From NCBI RefSeq assembly GCF_965233615.1, contig NZ_OZ247495.1: a stretch of 64,000 bases of DNA. One strand, 5' to 3'. Under the pieces are notes generated by a model. That model was not told the DNA's origin. It worked only from the letters and a program-made list of their open reading frames with translations, and searched no databases. Position 1 is the stretch's first letter. Each line of letters opens with the position of its first letter. This document shows positions 45,920-54,572 of the stretch, piece by piece. The position numbers and the translations under genes were made by a program. This DNA comes from Pelagibius sp028280305. GTDB taxonomy: Bacteria > Pseudomonadota > Alphaproteobacteria > Kiloniellales > Kiloniellaceae.

Positions 45920-46242
45920 CTTACCCCCGGCAAAAAACCAAACGCGAAAATGGAACTTTTCAAGCAGATACGAAGCGGCATCCTGTTGATCCCGTATCCA
46001 AGACCATTGGAACAACGCGATTCTATCAGGCCTCGAACGTATCCGGCTGCAAAATACGATTCCCGGCGAACGTGACAAATGTACGTTAACGAATCCTTAT
46101 GGAACCGCGGCCCTGACCACCTTCAAAACCTTTGTTTCCCCTATCATAGAGTGGTGGCAATGACTAGGGGCCTGCGTCGGCGGTCTGTCGTCGCTTTGCA
46201 TCACTGTTGCAGAAATGCCGCATCACCCCTAAGCGTTTCTGC
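45920..46242. other. Intergenic region, no gene seen
   Basis: This stretch separates the mlaA start from the end of the SBF transporter gene; both genes are on the minus strand. It should hold the mlaA promoter. I see no strong hairpin, palindrome or small gene with a convincing start. Confidence 0.5.
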
Positions 46243-47217
46243 CTAACCGCTTCTGATAGAGCGACTTTCCGGTTCTTCCGGCTGTCGGACCAGGCGGCGG
46301 TAGATCGGCAGCAGGACGGCCGGCAGCATGTACATCGGCAACTGCGCAACCGCAAAGTAGAGCACGACATCAAGGTCGGTTCCGGCCGGAAAAGCGGCGA
46401 GCAGCAAGCCCATGTTGCAATTGCCCGATACCAGACCAACCGTCAGGGCGCGACGGCGCCCGAGCCAGAAGAAGACCAGGGCGCCGGCAAGTTGCAGCGC
46501 CGGGTTGGCGATAAAAGCTGTCAACAGCCAAAGCCCGACCTTTGCGGGCTGGGTCAGCAGCGTCGCCGTCACCCCGTCCATGATGGCGACGGCGAAGATC
46601 AGCATGACCACCACCACGCTGCCGTCAATGTGCGCGGCCACCCTCGGCAGGCGTTCGCGGCCGATGATCCGTCTGATGACGAAGGCCAGCAGGAACGATG
46701 CAGCGACAATGACAGACAGCCGAAGCATGAAGTCGATGACTCCGATGTCCAGTTCCAGGCCTAAAAGGGCCAAAGCCAGCGGCGGCACGGTGAAGGGTGT
46801 CAGCAGGGTGGCCGCCAGGGCCACCACCAGGGCCAGGGCGCCGTCGAGCCCCAGGATGATCGCAATGGGGGCGGCGCTGAGGATCGGCGGGGCCGCCGCC
46901 ATCAGGACCAGTGCCGTCATCAGACTGGTCGGAAGGGCATCGAAAACCGACAGTCCGGCCATTAGACCGGCCATCAACAGCGGCGAGCCGATCAGCAGCC
47001 AGGCGGTCACCAGGGTCGTCACCCATGGCCGCCGGGCGTGTGCCAGCAAGACCTGCCAGTCCACGCGGACCAGCGTGGCGGTCAGCAGTACCGCCACCGC
47101 CGGTGCCAGCAGGGGGCGGGCCAGCGAGGCCAGGTCGGGCAGGGCGAGACCCAGAAACACCCCGATGAAGAGGACCCAGGTTGCGTGTCCGCCCAGGAAA
47201 GCAAGCAGTCGGTTCAT
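46243..47217 (-). CDS. SBF/BASS-like membrane transporter
   Basis: A 324-residue membrane protein with about ten helices, resembling bile-acid:sodium symporter (SBF) family proteins. Conserved-looking segments are APPILSAAPIAIILGLDGALALVVALAATLLTPFTVPPL and TVGLVSGNCNMGLLLAAFP, where the polar GNCNMG loop matches the ion-binding crossing of the family. The ATG at 47217 is chosen because upstream in-frame sequence lacks membrane character. Substrate unknown. Confidence 0.8.
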   Translation of the reverse strand: MNRLLAFLGGHATWVLFIGVFLGLALPDLASLARPLLAPAVAVLLTATLVRVDWQVLLAHARRPWVTTLVTAWLLIGSPLLMAGLMAGLSVFDALPTSLMTALVLMAAAPPILSAAPIAIILGLDGALALVVALAATLLTPFTVPPLALALLGLELDIGVIDFMLRLSVIVAASFLLAFVIRRIIGRERLPRVAAHIDGSVVVVMLIFAVAIMDGVTATLLTQPAKVGLWLLTAFIANPALQLAGALVFFWLGRRRALTVGLVSGNCNMGLLLAAFPAGTDLDVVLYFAVAQLPMYMLPAVLLPIYRRLVRQPEEPESRSIRSG

Positions 47218-47422
47218 GTGGCCGGTTCGATCGCTGACAGAGCGGCCCGACGGGCCGCGGCAAGCGACGCTAGCCGCTTTGTGCCCCCGGGCCAATGCTC
47301 TATCTTGTGGCCGGCTGGCGGCCGGGAGGGTCGGCGGCACCGGCCAGTGGACGACATCTCCGGATGCTGGCAGCGCCGGAACTGGTATTGGTTTGGTCTT
47401 TGGGGCAGGGACAATCGAGACG

Positions 47423-47923
47423 ATGGCCGAGACGATGATCGAGACGCCGTTCGACCGGCACCGTGCCGTGGTTTTGCCGGAATGGATCGACTACAACGGG
47501 CATATGAATGTCGCTTACTATCTGTTGGCCTTCGACAGGGCGACCGATGATTTCCTCAACTATCTGGGGCTTGACGATGCGCATCGCGAAGCCAGCGGCG
47601 GCTCCACCTTTGCCGGCGATATTCACCTGACCTATCAGCGTGAGGTCAGGGAAGGCGCTGCTTTGCGAATCACCACCCGGCTGCTTGGTTTTGACGACAA
47701 ACGGATCAGGTTTTTCAACAGTATGTTTCATGCCGAAGAAGGCTTCCTGGCGGCGACCATGGAAAGCCTCAGTCTCTATGTCGACCTGAATCATCGCCGT
47801 GTGGCGATCATGCCTCAGCGAGTTCAGGAGAGGTTGGCAGCGGTGCTGGCCGCGCACTCTGTCCTGCCGCTGCCGTCGGAAGTCGGGCGGGTCATTGCAA
47901 AGCCGGCCCTGGCCAGCCAGTGA
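47423..47923 (+). CDS. Hotdog-fold thioesterase
   Basis: A 166-residue 4HBT-type thioesterase. The N-terminal PEWIDYNGHMNVAYYLLAFDRATDDFL is the hotdog motif with the catalytic Asp of DYNGHMN. It resembles the betainyl-CoA thioesterases of carnitine degradation, but no other carnitine genes are present, so the substrate is left open. ATG at 47423; the long upstream in-frame reading is a shadow of the divergent transporter gene. Confidence 0.88.
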   Translation: MAETMIETPFDRHRAVVLPEWIDYNGHMNVAYYLLAFDRATDDFLNYLGLDDAHREASGGSTFAGDIHLTYQREVREGAALRITTRLLGFDDKRIRFFNSMFHAEEGFLAATMESLSLYVDLNHRRVAIMPQRVQERLAAVLAAHSVLPLPSEVGRVIAKPALASQ

Positions 47924-47980
47924 GGGACACGGGTGATTGATGAAAAGCAGGCAGATTTCCGTTGCCCTGAGGGGCCTGTG

Positions 47981-48502
47981 ATGGTGATCCTATGGCCCAT
48001 GAAATTCATTCGCACGACGATACTCACCTTCCTTTTCATTCTCCTCGGTCCGGTTTCCATGGCCCTGGCGGCCTGCACCGACCCGCCGTCGCCGGAGGTC
48101 AATTGGCGGCGTTGCGTGTTTGACCGGCTGAACTTTGATTCGGTCGATCTGACGGCAGCTCAACTGCGCGATGTCAGTTTCTTCAGGGCGTCCTTAAATA
48201 AGACGATCCTGGATGACGTCGACGCCTTTCGCGCCAAGTTCGTCAATGCTGAGCTTGTCGAGGCGAGCCTTGTCGGCGCCAATCTCCAGGAGGCCGACTT
48301 CACCAAGGCGGACCTTAGCAATGCGAACCTGACCGATGCCGACCTGCGCCGGGCGCGGCTTTTTCGCGTCAACCTGCGCGGTGCTGATCTTTCCGGCGCG
48401 AGGCTGCAAGGGGCGGACCTCACCCAGGCGGATCTCAGCGGTGCCACCTGGATCGACGGGGAAAGGGTTTGTGCCGAAGGCTCTGAAGGTCGCTGCAACT
48501 AG
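47981..48502 (+). CDS. Pentapeptide-repeat protein, exported
   Basis: A 173-residue protein from ATG 47981 (GAGGGG upstream; ATG 47999 is an alternative). It has an N-terminal signal sequence (FIRTTILTFLFILLGPVSMALA), a Cys-containing start of the mature part, and about 18 pentapeptide repeats of the A(D/N)Lxx type (ANLQEADFTKADLSNANLTDADL). Such repeats form a right-handed beta-helix. Two Cys near the end (CAEGSEGRC) may pair. The role is unknown; export argues against a gyrase-protection role like Qnr. Confidence 0.85.
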   Translation: MVILWPMKFIRTTILTFLFILLGPVSMALAACTDPPSPEVNWRRCVFDRLNFDSVDLTAAQLRDVSFFRASLNKTILDDVDAFRAKFVNAELVEASLVGANLQEADFTKADLSNANLTDADLRRARLFRVNLRGADLSGARLQGADLTQADLSGATWIDGERVCAEGSEGRCN

Positions 48503-48514
48503 AGTGGATCTTGG

Positions 48515-49180
48515 TCAGTTGGCCGGCAGACTGCGCCCGAGCACCAGATCGAAGTGCCCCAAAGGCGGCCGGTCGTCCGCCTGCTGGACGAAGGCAACGG
48601 TTACGGAGCGGCGGGCCGCCGGATCCCGGATTGCGTTGTAGAGAAAGTCACGGGCGTTTTGTGGATGCTCGGCCAGATACATCTGGGTGGTCAGGCGTTC
48701 GACCCCCGGGCCGGAAACTGCAAAATGGATATGCGGCGCGCGGCCGGGATAGCTGACCGGCCGGATCGTCGTAAAGCGGTAGCGGCCATCTTCGCCGAGC
48801 AGCATGCGTCCATAGCCCTGAAAATTCGGATCGGCCCGGCCCCCGCGGTCCCGCGGGTGGTGGTAGTAGCCGAAGGCGTCGCACTGCCAGATTTCAACCC
48901 TGGCGCCGGCCAGCGCCCGGCCGCTGTCGTCGGTGACTCTGCCGGCGACTTGAACAATCCGCCCCGCCGCACGCTTTGCCCGACCCGCCACCCGGGTCAG
49001 ATCCCGGTCGGCATCGGCGGGCAGCCGGCTTGGGTAGAATGGACCCGGTGTCTGTCGGGGGGTAAGGGGCGGCCCGTCGGCCGCGCGGCTTCCGGCGATC
49101 CCGAACCCAAGCGTTCCGATACCCAAAGCGAGCGAGGCATTCAGCAGACCGCGTCGTGAGATAGGGTGCTTCTGTCTCAT
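48515..49180 (-). CDS. Intradiol ring-cleavage dioxygenase family protein, Tat-exported
   Basis: A 221-residue protein with a twin-arginine signal (SRRGLLNASLALGIGTLGFG). Iron-ligand segments of intradiol dioxygenases follow: DAFGYYHHPRD (first Tyr), SYPGRAPHIHF (Tyr144, His150, His152). The ARVEIWQCDAFGYY stretch is the usual beta-strand start. Export to the periplasm is unusual for catechol catabolism, and there are no other ring-cleavage genes nearby, so its substrate is unknown. Confidence 0.85.
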   Translation of the reverse strand: MRQKHPISRRGLLNASLALGIGTLGFGIAGSRAADGPPLTPRQTPGPFYPSRLPADADRDLTRVAGRAKRAAGRIVQVAGRVTDDSGRALAGARVEIWQCDAFGYYHHPRDRGGRADPNFQGYGRMLLGEDGRYRFTTIRPVSYPGRAPHIHFAVSGPGVERLTTQMYLAEHPQNARDFLYNAIRDPAARRSVTVAFVQQADDRPPLGHFDLVLGRSLPAN

Positions 49181-49491
49181 CTGTTCTCTCCTGAGCTCGT
49201 TCCATGACCGTTCCCGCCGGGGGTTACGGCTCGCTTACGATCTGGGTATCCTGAATTCGGGTTGAAGGGAATTCAGGGCATGGCGGGGCCTCGAGGCATT
49301 CACGTCTTTGCGAGGCCTCCGGCTTCTGTGTCAGGTTAACACTCCTGATCCTTCCCGTCGGCCAAAGTGCGGCGATTGGTAGTCTTCATGCCGGCAATGG
49401 AATTGTTGAACAGACTGAAGAGCCCTTTGGCGCTGTTGGGCGCAGCGGACGGTGTTCATGGCGACCCAGACCGTCCGGCGGGGCCCCGGCG
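49181..49491. other. Intergenic region with an inverted repeat
   Basis: This gap between divergent genes contains the 9-base arms CCTGAATTC (49250-49258) and GAATTCAGG (49269-49277), which could be an operator or weak terminator. No coding signal is convincing. Confidence 0.45.
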
Positions 49492-51297
49492 ATGAAGCCG
49501 CGCCGCATTCTGCGTCGGCACATCGTCATTCCCCTGCGGCGCTTTGGGCGCAACGATCAGGTTGTGCTCTCGGTTCTTGCGGTGGTGATAGGGGCCGCCG
49601 CCGCCGGCGCAGCCATCGCTTTCCGCGATGCCATTGCAGGCGTCCAGTGGCTGTCTTACGGATTTTCCAGCGAGCAGGTGGCCACGGAGATCCGCGCGCT
49701 GGCGTGGTGGCATGTCGTCATCGTTCCCACTCTCGGCGGCCTGCTCATCGGGTTGTTCGTGCGCTTTGCCCTGCCGGGCGGAAAGCCGCAGGGCGTCCCC
49801 CATGTCATGGAGGCTTCCGCCCTGCGCGACGGGCGCATGTCCCTGACCATCGGTATTCGCGCCGCCATTGCCAGCGCGGCTTCGATCGGCTTCGGCGCCT
49901 CCGTCGGCCGTGAAGGTCCGGTGGTTCATCTCGGGGCCTCTCTCGGCTCCTGGGTTGCCAAGCGGTTGCATCTCGGCCGGGTGTTGGCGCGCACCCTGCT
50001 GGGCTGTGGTGTGGCGGCGGGGGTGGCGGCGTCTTTCAATGCGCCGATTGCCGGAACGTTTTTCGCGCTGGAGGTCGTGGTGGGGCATTACGCCCTTTCG
50101 GCCTTTGCCCCCATCGTTATCGCCTCCGTGACCGGCACCTTGATCAGCCGGGCGCACTATGGGGACTTCCCTGCCTTCATTCTGCCGGAGACCTGGTCGA
50201 TCGTGTCGTTCTGGGAGTTTCCGGCCTTCGCCCTGCTGGGCCTGGTCTCGGCGGTTGCGGCGATCCTCTTCATGCGCTCGATCACCTTTACCGAGGATGT
50301 GGTCGGCAAGCTGCCGCTGCCCTCCTGGTCGACGCCGGCTTTTGGCGGACTGCTGCTCGGCTTGATTGCCCTGGCCTTCCCCGAGGTGCTGGGGGTCGGC
50401 TACGAGGCGACCGATGCGGCCCTCTCGGATCTCTATCCCCTCTGGCTGCTGCTCGCCCTCATCGTCGCCAAGACGGCGGCGACGGCGATCTGCCTGGGCA
50501 GCGGCTTTGCCGGTGGTGTCTTCTCGCCTTCCCTGTTCATCGGCGCGATGGTCGGCGGCGCCTTTGGCATCCTCGCGACCCAGACCTTTCCCGAGCTCTC
50601 CTCCGGGCATGGCGCCTATACCATTATCGGCATGGGCGCGGTAACGGGCGCCGTTCTGGGCGCGCCGATCTCGACCATTCTGATGATCTTCGAAATGACC
50701 AACGACTATGAGCTGACCATTGCGGTCATGCTGGCCACGGTGATCGCCTCGGTGGTCACCCAGCAGATCCACGGCCGCTCGTTTTTCCTGGCGCAGCTTG
50801 AGCGGCGCGGTGTTTCTCTGCGCGGCGGCCACCAGGCCGGCCTGATGCGACGCATTAAGATATCCTCGGTCATGGACGACCGCTTCTCTTCGGTCTCGCC
50901 GCTCACGCCCATCGCCGAAGTCCGTTTGAAGTTGCAGTCTGCGCCCTGGGGTGAGCTTTTCGTCCTCGACGCCGATAATGCGCTCTGCGGGATCATCACC
51001 TATGCAGACCTGCATGAAGCAGCCTTCGACACCAGCCATGATTCCGAAATAAACGCGGCCGATGTGGCCCGGGCGGTCCCGGCTGTCCTTCAGCTCAGTG
51101 ACCATCTGGAGGCGGCGGTACAGGTCTACAACCTGACGGGTGAGCCCCATGTGCCCGTGGTCGCCGACAAGAAATCGATGGTGATGCGGGGGCTGGCCCA
51201 TGAGCACTCGGTCATGCTCGCCTATCAGCGCGCCCTCGATACGGCGCGCGCTGAAGAGCGCGGCGAGGCGACCTCGCGGGGACAGCGTCGGCGCTGA
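49492..51297 (+). CDS. ClC-type chloride channel/transporter with CBS domains
   Basis: A 601-residue ClC protein. Selectivity segments are GASVGREGPVVHLGASLGS, which holds the gating Glu of GREGP, and CLGSGFAGGVFSPSLFIGAMVGGAFG. About 440 membrane residues are followed by a cytosolic pair of CBS motifs (ISSVMDDRFSSVSPLTPIAEVRLKL and AVPAVLQLSDHLEAAVQVYNLTGEPHVPVVAD), likely nucleotide sensors. It may serve in acid or chloride homeostasis. Confidence 0.93.
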   Translation: MKPRRILRRHIVIPLRRFGRNDQVVLSVLAVVIGAAAAGAAIAFRDAIAGVQWLSYGFSSEQVATEIRALAWWHVVIVPTLGGLLIGLFVRFALPGGKPQGVPHVMEASALRDGRMSLTIGIRAAIASAASIGFGASVGREGPVVHLGASLGSWVAKRLHLGRVLARTLLGCGVAAGVAASFNAPIAGTFFALEVVVGHYALSAFAPIVIASVTGTLISRAHYGDFPAFILPETWSIVSFWEFPAFALLGLVSAVAAILFMRSITFTEDVVGKLPLPSWSTPAFGGLLLGLIALAFPEVLGVGYEATDAALSDLYPLWLLLALIVAKTAATAICLGSGFAGGVFSPSLFIGAMVGGAFGILATQTFPELSSGHGAYTIIGMGAVTGAVLGAPISTILMIFEMTNDYELTIAVMLATVIASVVTQQIHGRSFFLAQLERRGVSLRGGHQAGLMRRIKISSVMDDRFSSVSPLTPIAEVRLKLQSAPWGELFVLDADNALCGIITYADLHEAAFDTSHDSEINAADVARAVPAVLQLSDHLEAAVQVYNLTGEPHVPVVADKKSMVMRGLAHEHSVMLAYQRALDTARAEERGEATSRGQRRR

Positions 51298-51367
51298 GCC
51301 AAGGGCCCGGCCTGAACCCCCGCGGCCGGCAGGCGGGACCCTTCCGGTGCCCCTGTTCGGGGCACGA

Positions 51368-52135
51368 TCAGGCGGCGACGGCCACCCGATCGCTGAGCGC
51401 TGCACGCGGGCTGCTTTTCTTCTCAAGCTTTTCGTAAAGCGACAGCGGTGAGAAGCGCATGACATGCTGTATGTCTTCACGGCTCATCCACACCAGCCAC
51501 TCTTCGAAAGGCTCAGGGCTGTCCGCCTGGTGCCAGAGGATGCCGCCAGGCGCCAGATGCATGTAGCCTTCGCGGGCGGCCAGGCCTTTGCAGGCCGCCA
51601 GCGGATGCACCAGGCCGAACATGAAGTCCGGCGACCATTCCAGCAGGGCAAGCGCGAGCGCGAGGCGCGGCAGGGTCGAGGTCATGCCGCTCCCCCGCAG
51701 GCCGTTGTTCCCGCCCTTCAGCCAGAGTTCGCCGTGATAGCAGACATCACCGGTGATAAAGCGGGAAGCCGGCGCCATGCCAAAGCTTGACTGGTCGGCA
51801 TCGACGCCGACGCCGGGCGGCATGTAGGCGACGCGCCGCTGGTGAAGGTGCTCGGCAAGGCTGCAACCGCTTAGATCGTTCAGGCGAACGGATTGTGTAT
51901 GGACGACGTCACCTTTGCTGTTGCTGCCCTTTATCCAAAAGGCGTTCTTTTCACCGAGATCGGAAACCGCCGGATCGAAGATCGGCGACAACGGTGGCCT
52001 GTCCGTCTGTTTCTGGCGCAGATCGCGGAATTCATCGAAATCGCAACTGACTTCAAGCCGCACCGCATTGCGTTCTGCGACCTCATTGATGGCGCCGATG
52101 AACTGGACCTCGGAAAAAAGACGATCTGCCGGCAT
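51368..52135 (-). CDS. GNAT-like protein of unknown function (cassette 1)
   Basis: A 255-residue protein, clearly paralogous to the one at 57622 and more distantly to that at 8069. Shared blocks are FDPAVSDLGEKNAFWIKG, GDVVHTQSVRL, VCYHGELWLKGG, LRGSGMTSTLPRLALALALLEWSPDFMFG, GLAAREGYMHL and EEWLVWMSREDIQHVM. The LRGSGM stretch before a helix resembles the acetyl-CoA loop of GNAT enzymes. ATG 52135 is preferred over GTG 52144 because AAAGGAG then has normal spacing. That Shine-Dalgarno lies in a hairpin. Its presumed regulator partner at 53238 is now separated by an insertion sequence and a repeat. I cannot name its reaction. Confidence 0.65.
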   Translation of the reverse strand: MPADRLFSEVQFIGAINEVAERNAVRLEVSCDFDEFRDLRQKQTDRPPLSPIFDPAVSDLGEKNAFWIKGSNSKGDVVHTQSVRLNDLSGCSLAEHLHQRRVAYMPPGVGVDADQSSFGMAPASRFITGDVCYHGELWLKGGNNGLRGSGMTSTLPRLALALALLEWSPDFMFGLVHPLAACKGLAAREGYMHLAPGGILWHQADSPEPFEEWLVWMSREDIQHVMRFSPLSLYEKLEKKSSPRAALSDRVAVAA

Positions 52136-52143
52136 GACGGACA

Positions 52144-52176
52144 CTCCTTTGCCTTCGTTTACGACTGGGGCAAAGG
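52144..52176 (-). promoter_or_regulatory. Hairpin covering the ribosome-binding site of cassette 1 GNAT-like gene
   Basis: CCTTTGCC (52146-52153) and GGCAAAGG (52169-52176) form an 8-base stem with a 15-base loop. Read on the minus strand, its 3' arm overlaps the AAAGGAG Shine-Dalgarno (complement of 52144-52150) of the gene starting at 52135. Folding would hide the site from the ribosome. Confidence 0.55.
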
Positions 52177-52193
52177 TAGCGGTATTTTCGGCC

Positions 52194-52330
52194 CTAGAGC
52201 AGTTCCGGGTTTGATGGAATCACGCGCGCGAACCATCCAGCCCGGCAAATCTGCTCTAACCATCTGATTTTCAGAAGATTCACATATTGTCCAAACCACG
52301 AGTGATTTCGACAAATATGATCCGCTCCAG
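52194..52330. repeat. Two-hairpin dispersed repeat, copy B
   Basis: Same orientation as copy A. It starts CTAGAGCAGTTCCGGGTTTG and its first hairpin closes at CTGCTCTAAC; the second runs to GATCCGCTCCAG, a slightly decayed end lacking CTAG. The AACCAC tip of the second hairpin is diverged. It lies directly upstream of the cassette 1 GNAT-like gene and next to the insertion sequence. Confidence 0.85.
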
Positions 52331-52388
52331 GGTTGGAAGCCGGGCGATGACCCAGATCGTTTAACTGTATCGTTGTGCCCGGAGGGGA

Positions 52389-53158
52389 CTAGGTAGCGGA
52401 CTCATAAGCTTCGCACCAGATTCTGACAGCGGCGATTTTGATGAAGGCGAGGAAGGCATGTGATGTCTTGTCGTATCGGGTTGCGATGCGCCGGAAGGAT
52501 TTCTTGATACGGCCGATGAAGCGCTCGACCTTGTTGCGTTGACGATAGAGTTCCCGGTCGAATGGGATCGGTATCTTGCGGTCGGATTTGGAGGGGATCA
52601 CCGCTTCCGCTCCCTTCTCCCAGATCAGGTTTCGAATGTGGTTGGCGTCGTATGCCTTGTCGGCCAGAACAGCCTGTCCGGGTTGCAAGTCCCCCAGCAG
52701 AAGCGGCGCCACCGGCCCGTCATGGGCCTGTCCCGGCGTCAGGTGGACCTTCAACGGTAGCCCCCATTCATTGACCAGAACGTGGATTTTTGTGGTCAGA
52801 CCGCCACGTGAACGACCCATGCATCGTCGGGGATCGTTTTTTTGAGCGTGGCCCCGGCGTGATGCACGCGCACCGACGTGCCGTCGATCATCACCACATC
52901 GCCGTTGTGAGCATCCACCACCGCGTCCATGACCCGGTCCCAGACGCCGGCCCGGGTCCAGCGGCGGAAGCGGTTGTACACAGTGGTATAGGGGCCGTAG
53001 CGCCCGGGCAGGTCGCGCCACGGACAGCCGGTGCGCAACACGTAGAAGATGCCATTCAGAACCTGCCGGTCATCGCGCCGCTGCACACCCCTCACCTTGT
53101 TCGGCAGAATCGGTTGGATGAACCGCCATTCCAGCTCCGTAAGATCATAGCGTGACAT
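52389..53158 (-). CDS. IS5-family transposase, in two frames joined at an A7 run
   Basis: The first frame (52796-53158) encodes MSRYDLTELEWRFIQPILP through VVMIDGTSVRVHHAG, carrying the first catalytic Asp (residue 92). The second frame (reading to 52389) encodes RSRGGLTTKIHVLVNEWGLPL, ADKAYDANHIR (second Asp) and RNKVERFIGRIKKSFRRIATRYDK (catalytic Glu). The switch falls at a run of seven A on the minus strand (52837-52843), as in IS5-group elements that use programmed frameshifting. All three catalytic residues are therefore present and the element may be active. Confidence 0.85.
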
Positions 53159-53241
53159 GCTCTCCTCCGAACGCCAAACCAGACCATCACAGAATCACAA
53201 ACCGCTGATCTTGAAAATAGATTTATGAGTGCACTACCTAG
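52389..53241 (-). mobile_element. IS5-family (IS427-group-like) insertion sequence
   Basis: Near-perfect terminal inverted repeats, GGTAGCGGACTCATAA at the left and TTATGAGTGCACTACC at the right, bound about 847 bases at 52392-53238. CTAG flanks both sides (52389-52392 and 53238-53241) and is the likely target duplication, although a shorter TA duplication is possible. One transposase gene is inside on the minus strand. The right flank is exactly the TAG stop codon of the regulator gene at 53238. Confidence 0.88.
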
Positions 53242-54227
53242 ATCTCGTATTCCATGAGAAGTTCGTCGTCCATGACCGGCAGCTTTTCGAGGTCGAGGCC
53301 CGAGATCGAGATACGGTTGGTGCGGGCCACAAAGAGACTGAGCGCCGGCTCGCCGTCTGGGAAAACACAGCCCAGCAACAGGCGCTGGAAGCGCACAGGA
53401 ATTGCGGGGCCTTGGTGCGCGCGGGGTATCTGGCCGCAGATGTGATCGAGCCGGGCGCCGCCGTCCTCGAATACCTTCGGATAGGCTTGTGACATGAAGT
53501 TGTCGAAATCCGTGCCCACCGGATCCTCCTGGGAGAAACGGCCGATCGCGCTTTTGGCCCACTCCCAGCCAAGCCAGGTGGCATAGGACGACTTCTCGCC
53601 GATCTCGACGCAGAGCCAGCCGTCCTCGCGTTTGCGATAGACTAGGCGGTAGGGCTTTATCTCCGCCATGACCGGGTGTTCGAGCTGGAGTTCCGATCGG
53701 CTCCAGGCATCGAAACTGCGGCGCAGCAGCGCCGGCCCATCCACCCAGAGACGGCTCAGGTGATGCTGTTGTGCATGAAAGGAATAGCCGTCGGCCCCCT
53801 GATAGGCGATGCGGTCGAGGGCACTGTGGCTGCGCGTGCGGATGCTTCTGTTCGCCAGCCAGTTCTCGGCGAGGGCCAGAATCTGCTCTGCTTCCAGCCT
53901 GTGCTGCTCGCCGGCTTCGGTCAGGTAGTAACGCCGGTTGCGAAGTTCGAGAAGCCGGATGCCTCTCATCTCCTCCAGGCTCTTGATGTGCCGGCGGACG
54001 GTTTGGCGGGTAACGCCCAGCACTTCGACGGTCTCCGACAGGTTCAGAGTGCGCGCTAAAGTGGTAAAGGACTTGAGAATGTCGAACAGCGTCGACGGAT
54101 GGCGATCATCGGTTGCGGGAGGATGAGACAAAGGATTCAATTTTTTGTTTTGTAGATCCAAAACGGATTCGAACTCGCCGTTGAGCGGCCCGGCGGCGCC
54201 GGCCTCTAGGGAACAAATATGTTCCAT
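53238..54227 (-). CDS. Regulator with LysR-like HTH and unfamiliar C-terminal domain (cassette 1)
   Basis: A 329-residue protein. Residues of about 45-110 form a winged helix-turn-helix (LFDILKSFTTLARTLNLSETVEVLGVTRQTVRRHIKSLEEMRGIRLLELRNRRYYLTEAG). The C-terminal 200 residues are not a LysR effector domain. They match those of the protein at 56683: HHLSRLWVDGPALLRRSF, WLCVEIGEKSSYATWLGWEWAKSAIGRF, ARLDHICGQIPRA and VRFQRLLLGCVFPDGEPALSLFV. The last is loosely PAS-like. The N-terminal 40 residues are absent from the paralogue, so the true start may be a TTG further in. The stop codon lies in the IS target site. Confidence 0.75.
   Translation of the reverse strand: MEHICSLEAGAAGPLNGEFESVLDLQNKKLNPLSHPPATDDRHPSTLFDILKSFTTLARTLNLSETVEVLGVTRQTVRRHIKSLEEMRGIRLLELRNRRYYLTEAGEQHRLEAEQILALAENWLANRSIRTRSHSALDRIAYQGADGYSFHAQQHHLSRLWVDGPALLRRSFDAWSRSELQLEHPVMAEIKPYRLVYRKREDGWLCVEIGEKSSYATWLGWEWAKSAIGRFSQEDPVGTDFDNFMSQAYPKVFEDGGARLDHICGQIPRAHQGPAIPVRFQRLLLGCVFPDGEPALSLFVARTNRISISGLDLEKLPVMDDELLMEYEI
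54210..54225. promoter_or_regulatory. Palindrome at the start of the cassette 1 regulator
   Basis: GGAACA-AATA-TGTTCC is a perfect 6-base inverted repeat overlapping the first codons of the regulator as read from 54227. If the true start is downstream, this would be an operator between the regulator and the divergent XRE gene at 54357. Confidence 0.5.
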
Positions 54228-54356
54228 ACTTGGTCAAGAATCAACGGATTAAGCAAATTAATGCTCCTCTATGGGTGTGTTGTTATCAAATTGATTCAGC
54301 CCAGAGTTTTATCAAACTGCGTCTCCTGACAAATCAAATCCTGGAATGGAGAGGGC

Positions 54357-54572
54357 GTGGGCTTGAGTCTGGATGGGCATGGTGTGGGAAAGCAGATCAG
54401 CGAAGCGCGCCTGGAAAGAAATCTAAGTCGGGACGAGGTGGGTATCATGCTCGGGATCAGCGCGGAGCAGGTGAAAATCTTCGAAGAAGATCAGGAAACC
54501 ATGCCCGCCGGACTGCTGTACCGGCTGGCCGAGATCTTCGACCTCCCGGTTACCGCGTTTTTCAAGCACTAG
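54357..54572 (+). CDS. Small XRE-type helix-turn-helix protein
   Basis: A 71-residue protein made almost entirely of one XRE domain (GKQISEARLERNLSRDEVGIMLGISAEQVKIFEEDQETMPAGLLYRLAEIFDLPVTAFF). It starts at GTG with GGAGAGGG just upstream; a second GTG at 54384 is possible. It is divergent from the cassette 1 regulator with 129 AT-rich bases between, so it could control that promoter. Its TAG stop is part of the CTAG end of repeat D. Confidence 0.8.
   Translation: MGLSLDGHGVGKQISEARLERNLSRDEVGIMLGISAEQVKIFEEDQETMPAGLLYRLAEIFDLPVTAFFKH

Noticed and set aside
52837..52843. Frameshift in the transposase considered as gene decay
   Set aside because: The shift falls at a run of seven A, the usual place for programmed frameshifting in IS5-group elements, and both frames keep catalytic residues. 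Decay cannot be fully excluded without a second copy.
52389..53241. Idea that the insertion sequence mobilises the CTAG-bounded hairpin repeats as MITEs
   Set aside because: The repeat ends (AGAGCAG, AGAGCGG) do not match the inverted repeats of the element (GGTAGCGGACTCATAA). Only the CTAG target is shared.
53238..54227. Truncation of the cassette 1 regulator by the insertion sequence
   Set aside because: Joining the sequence across the element restores GAG-ATC-TAG, so the same stop codon existed before insertion.
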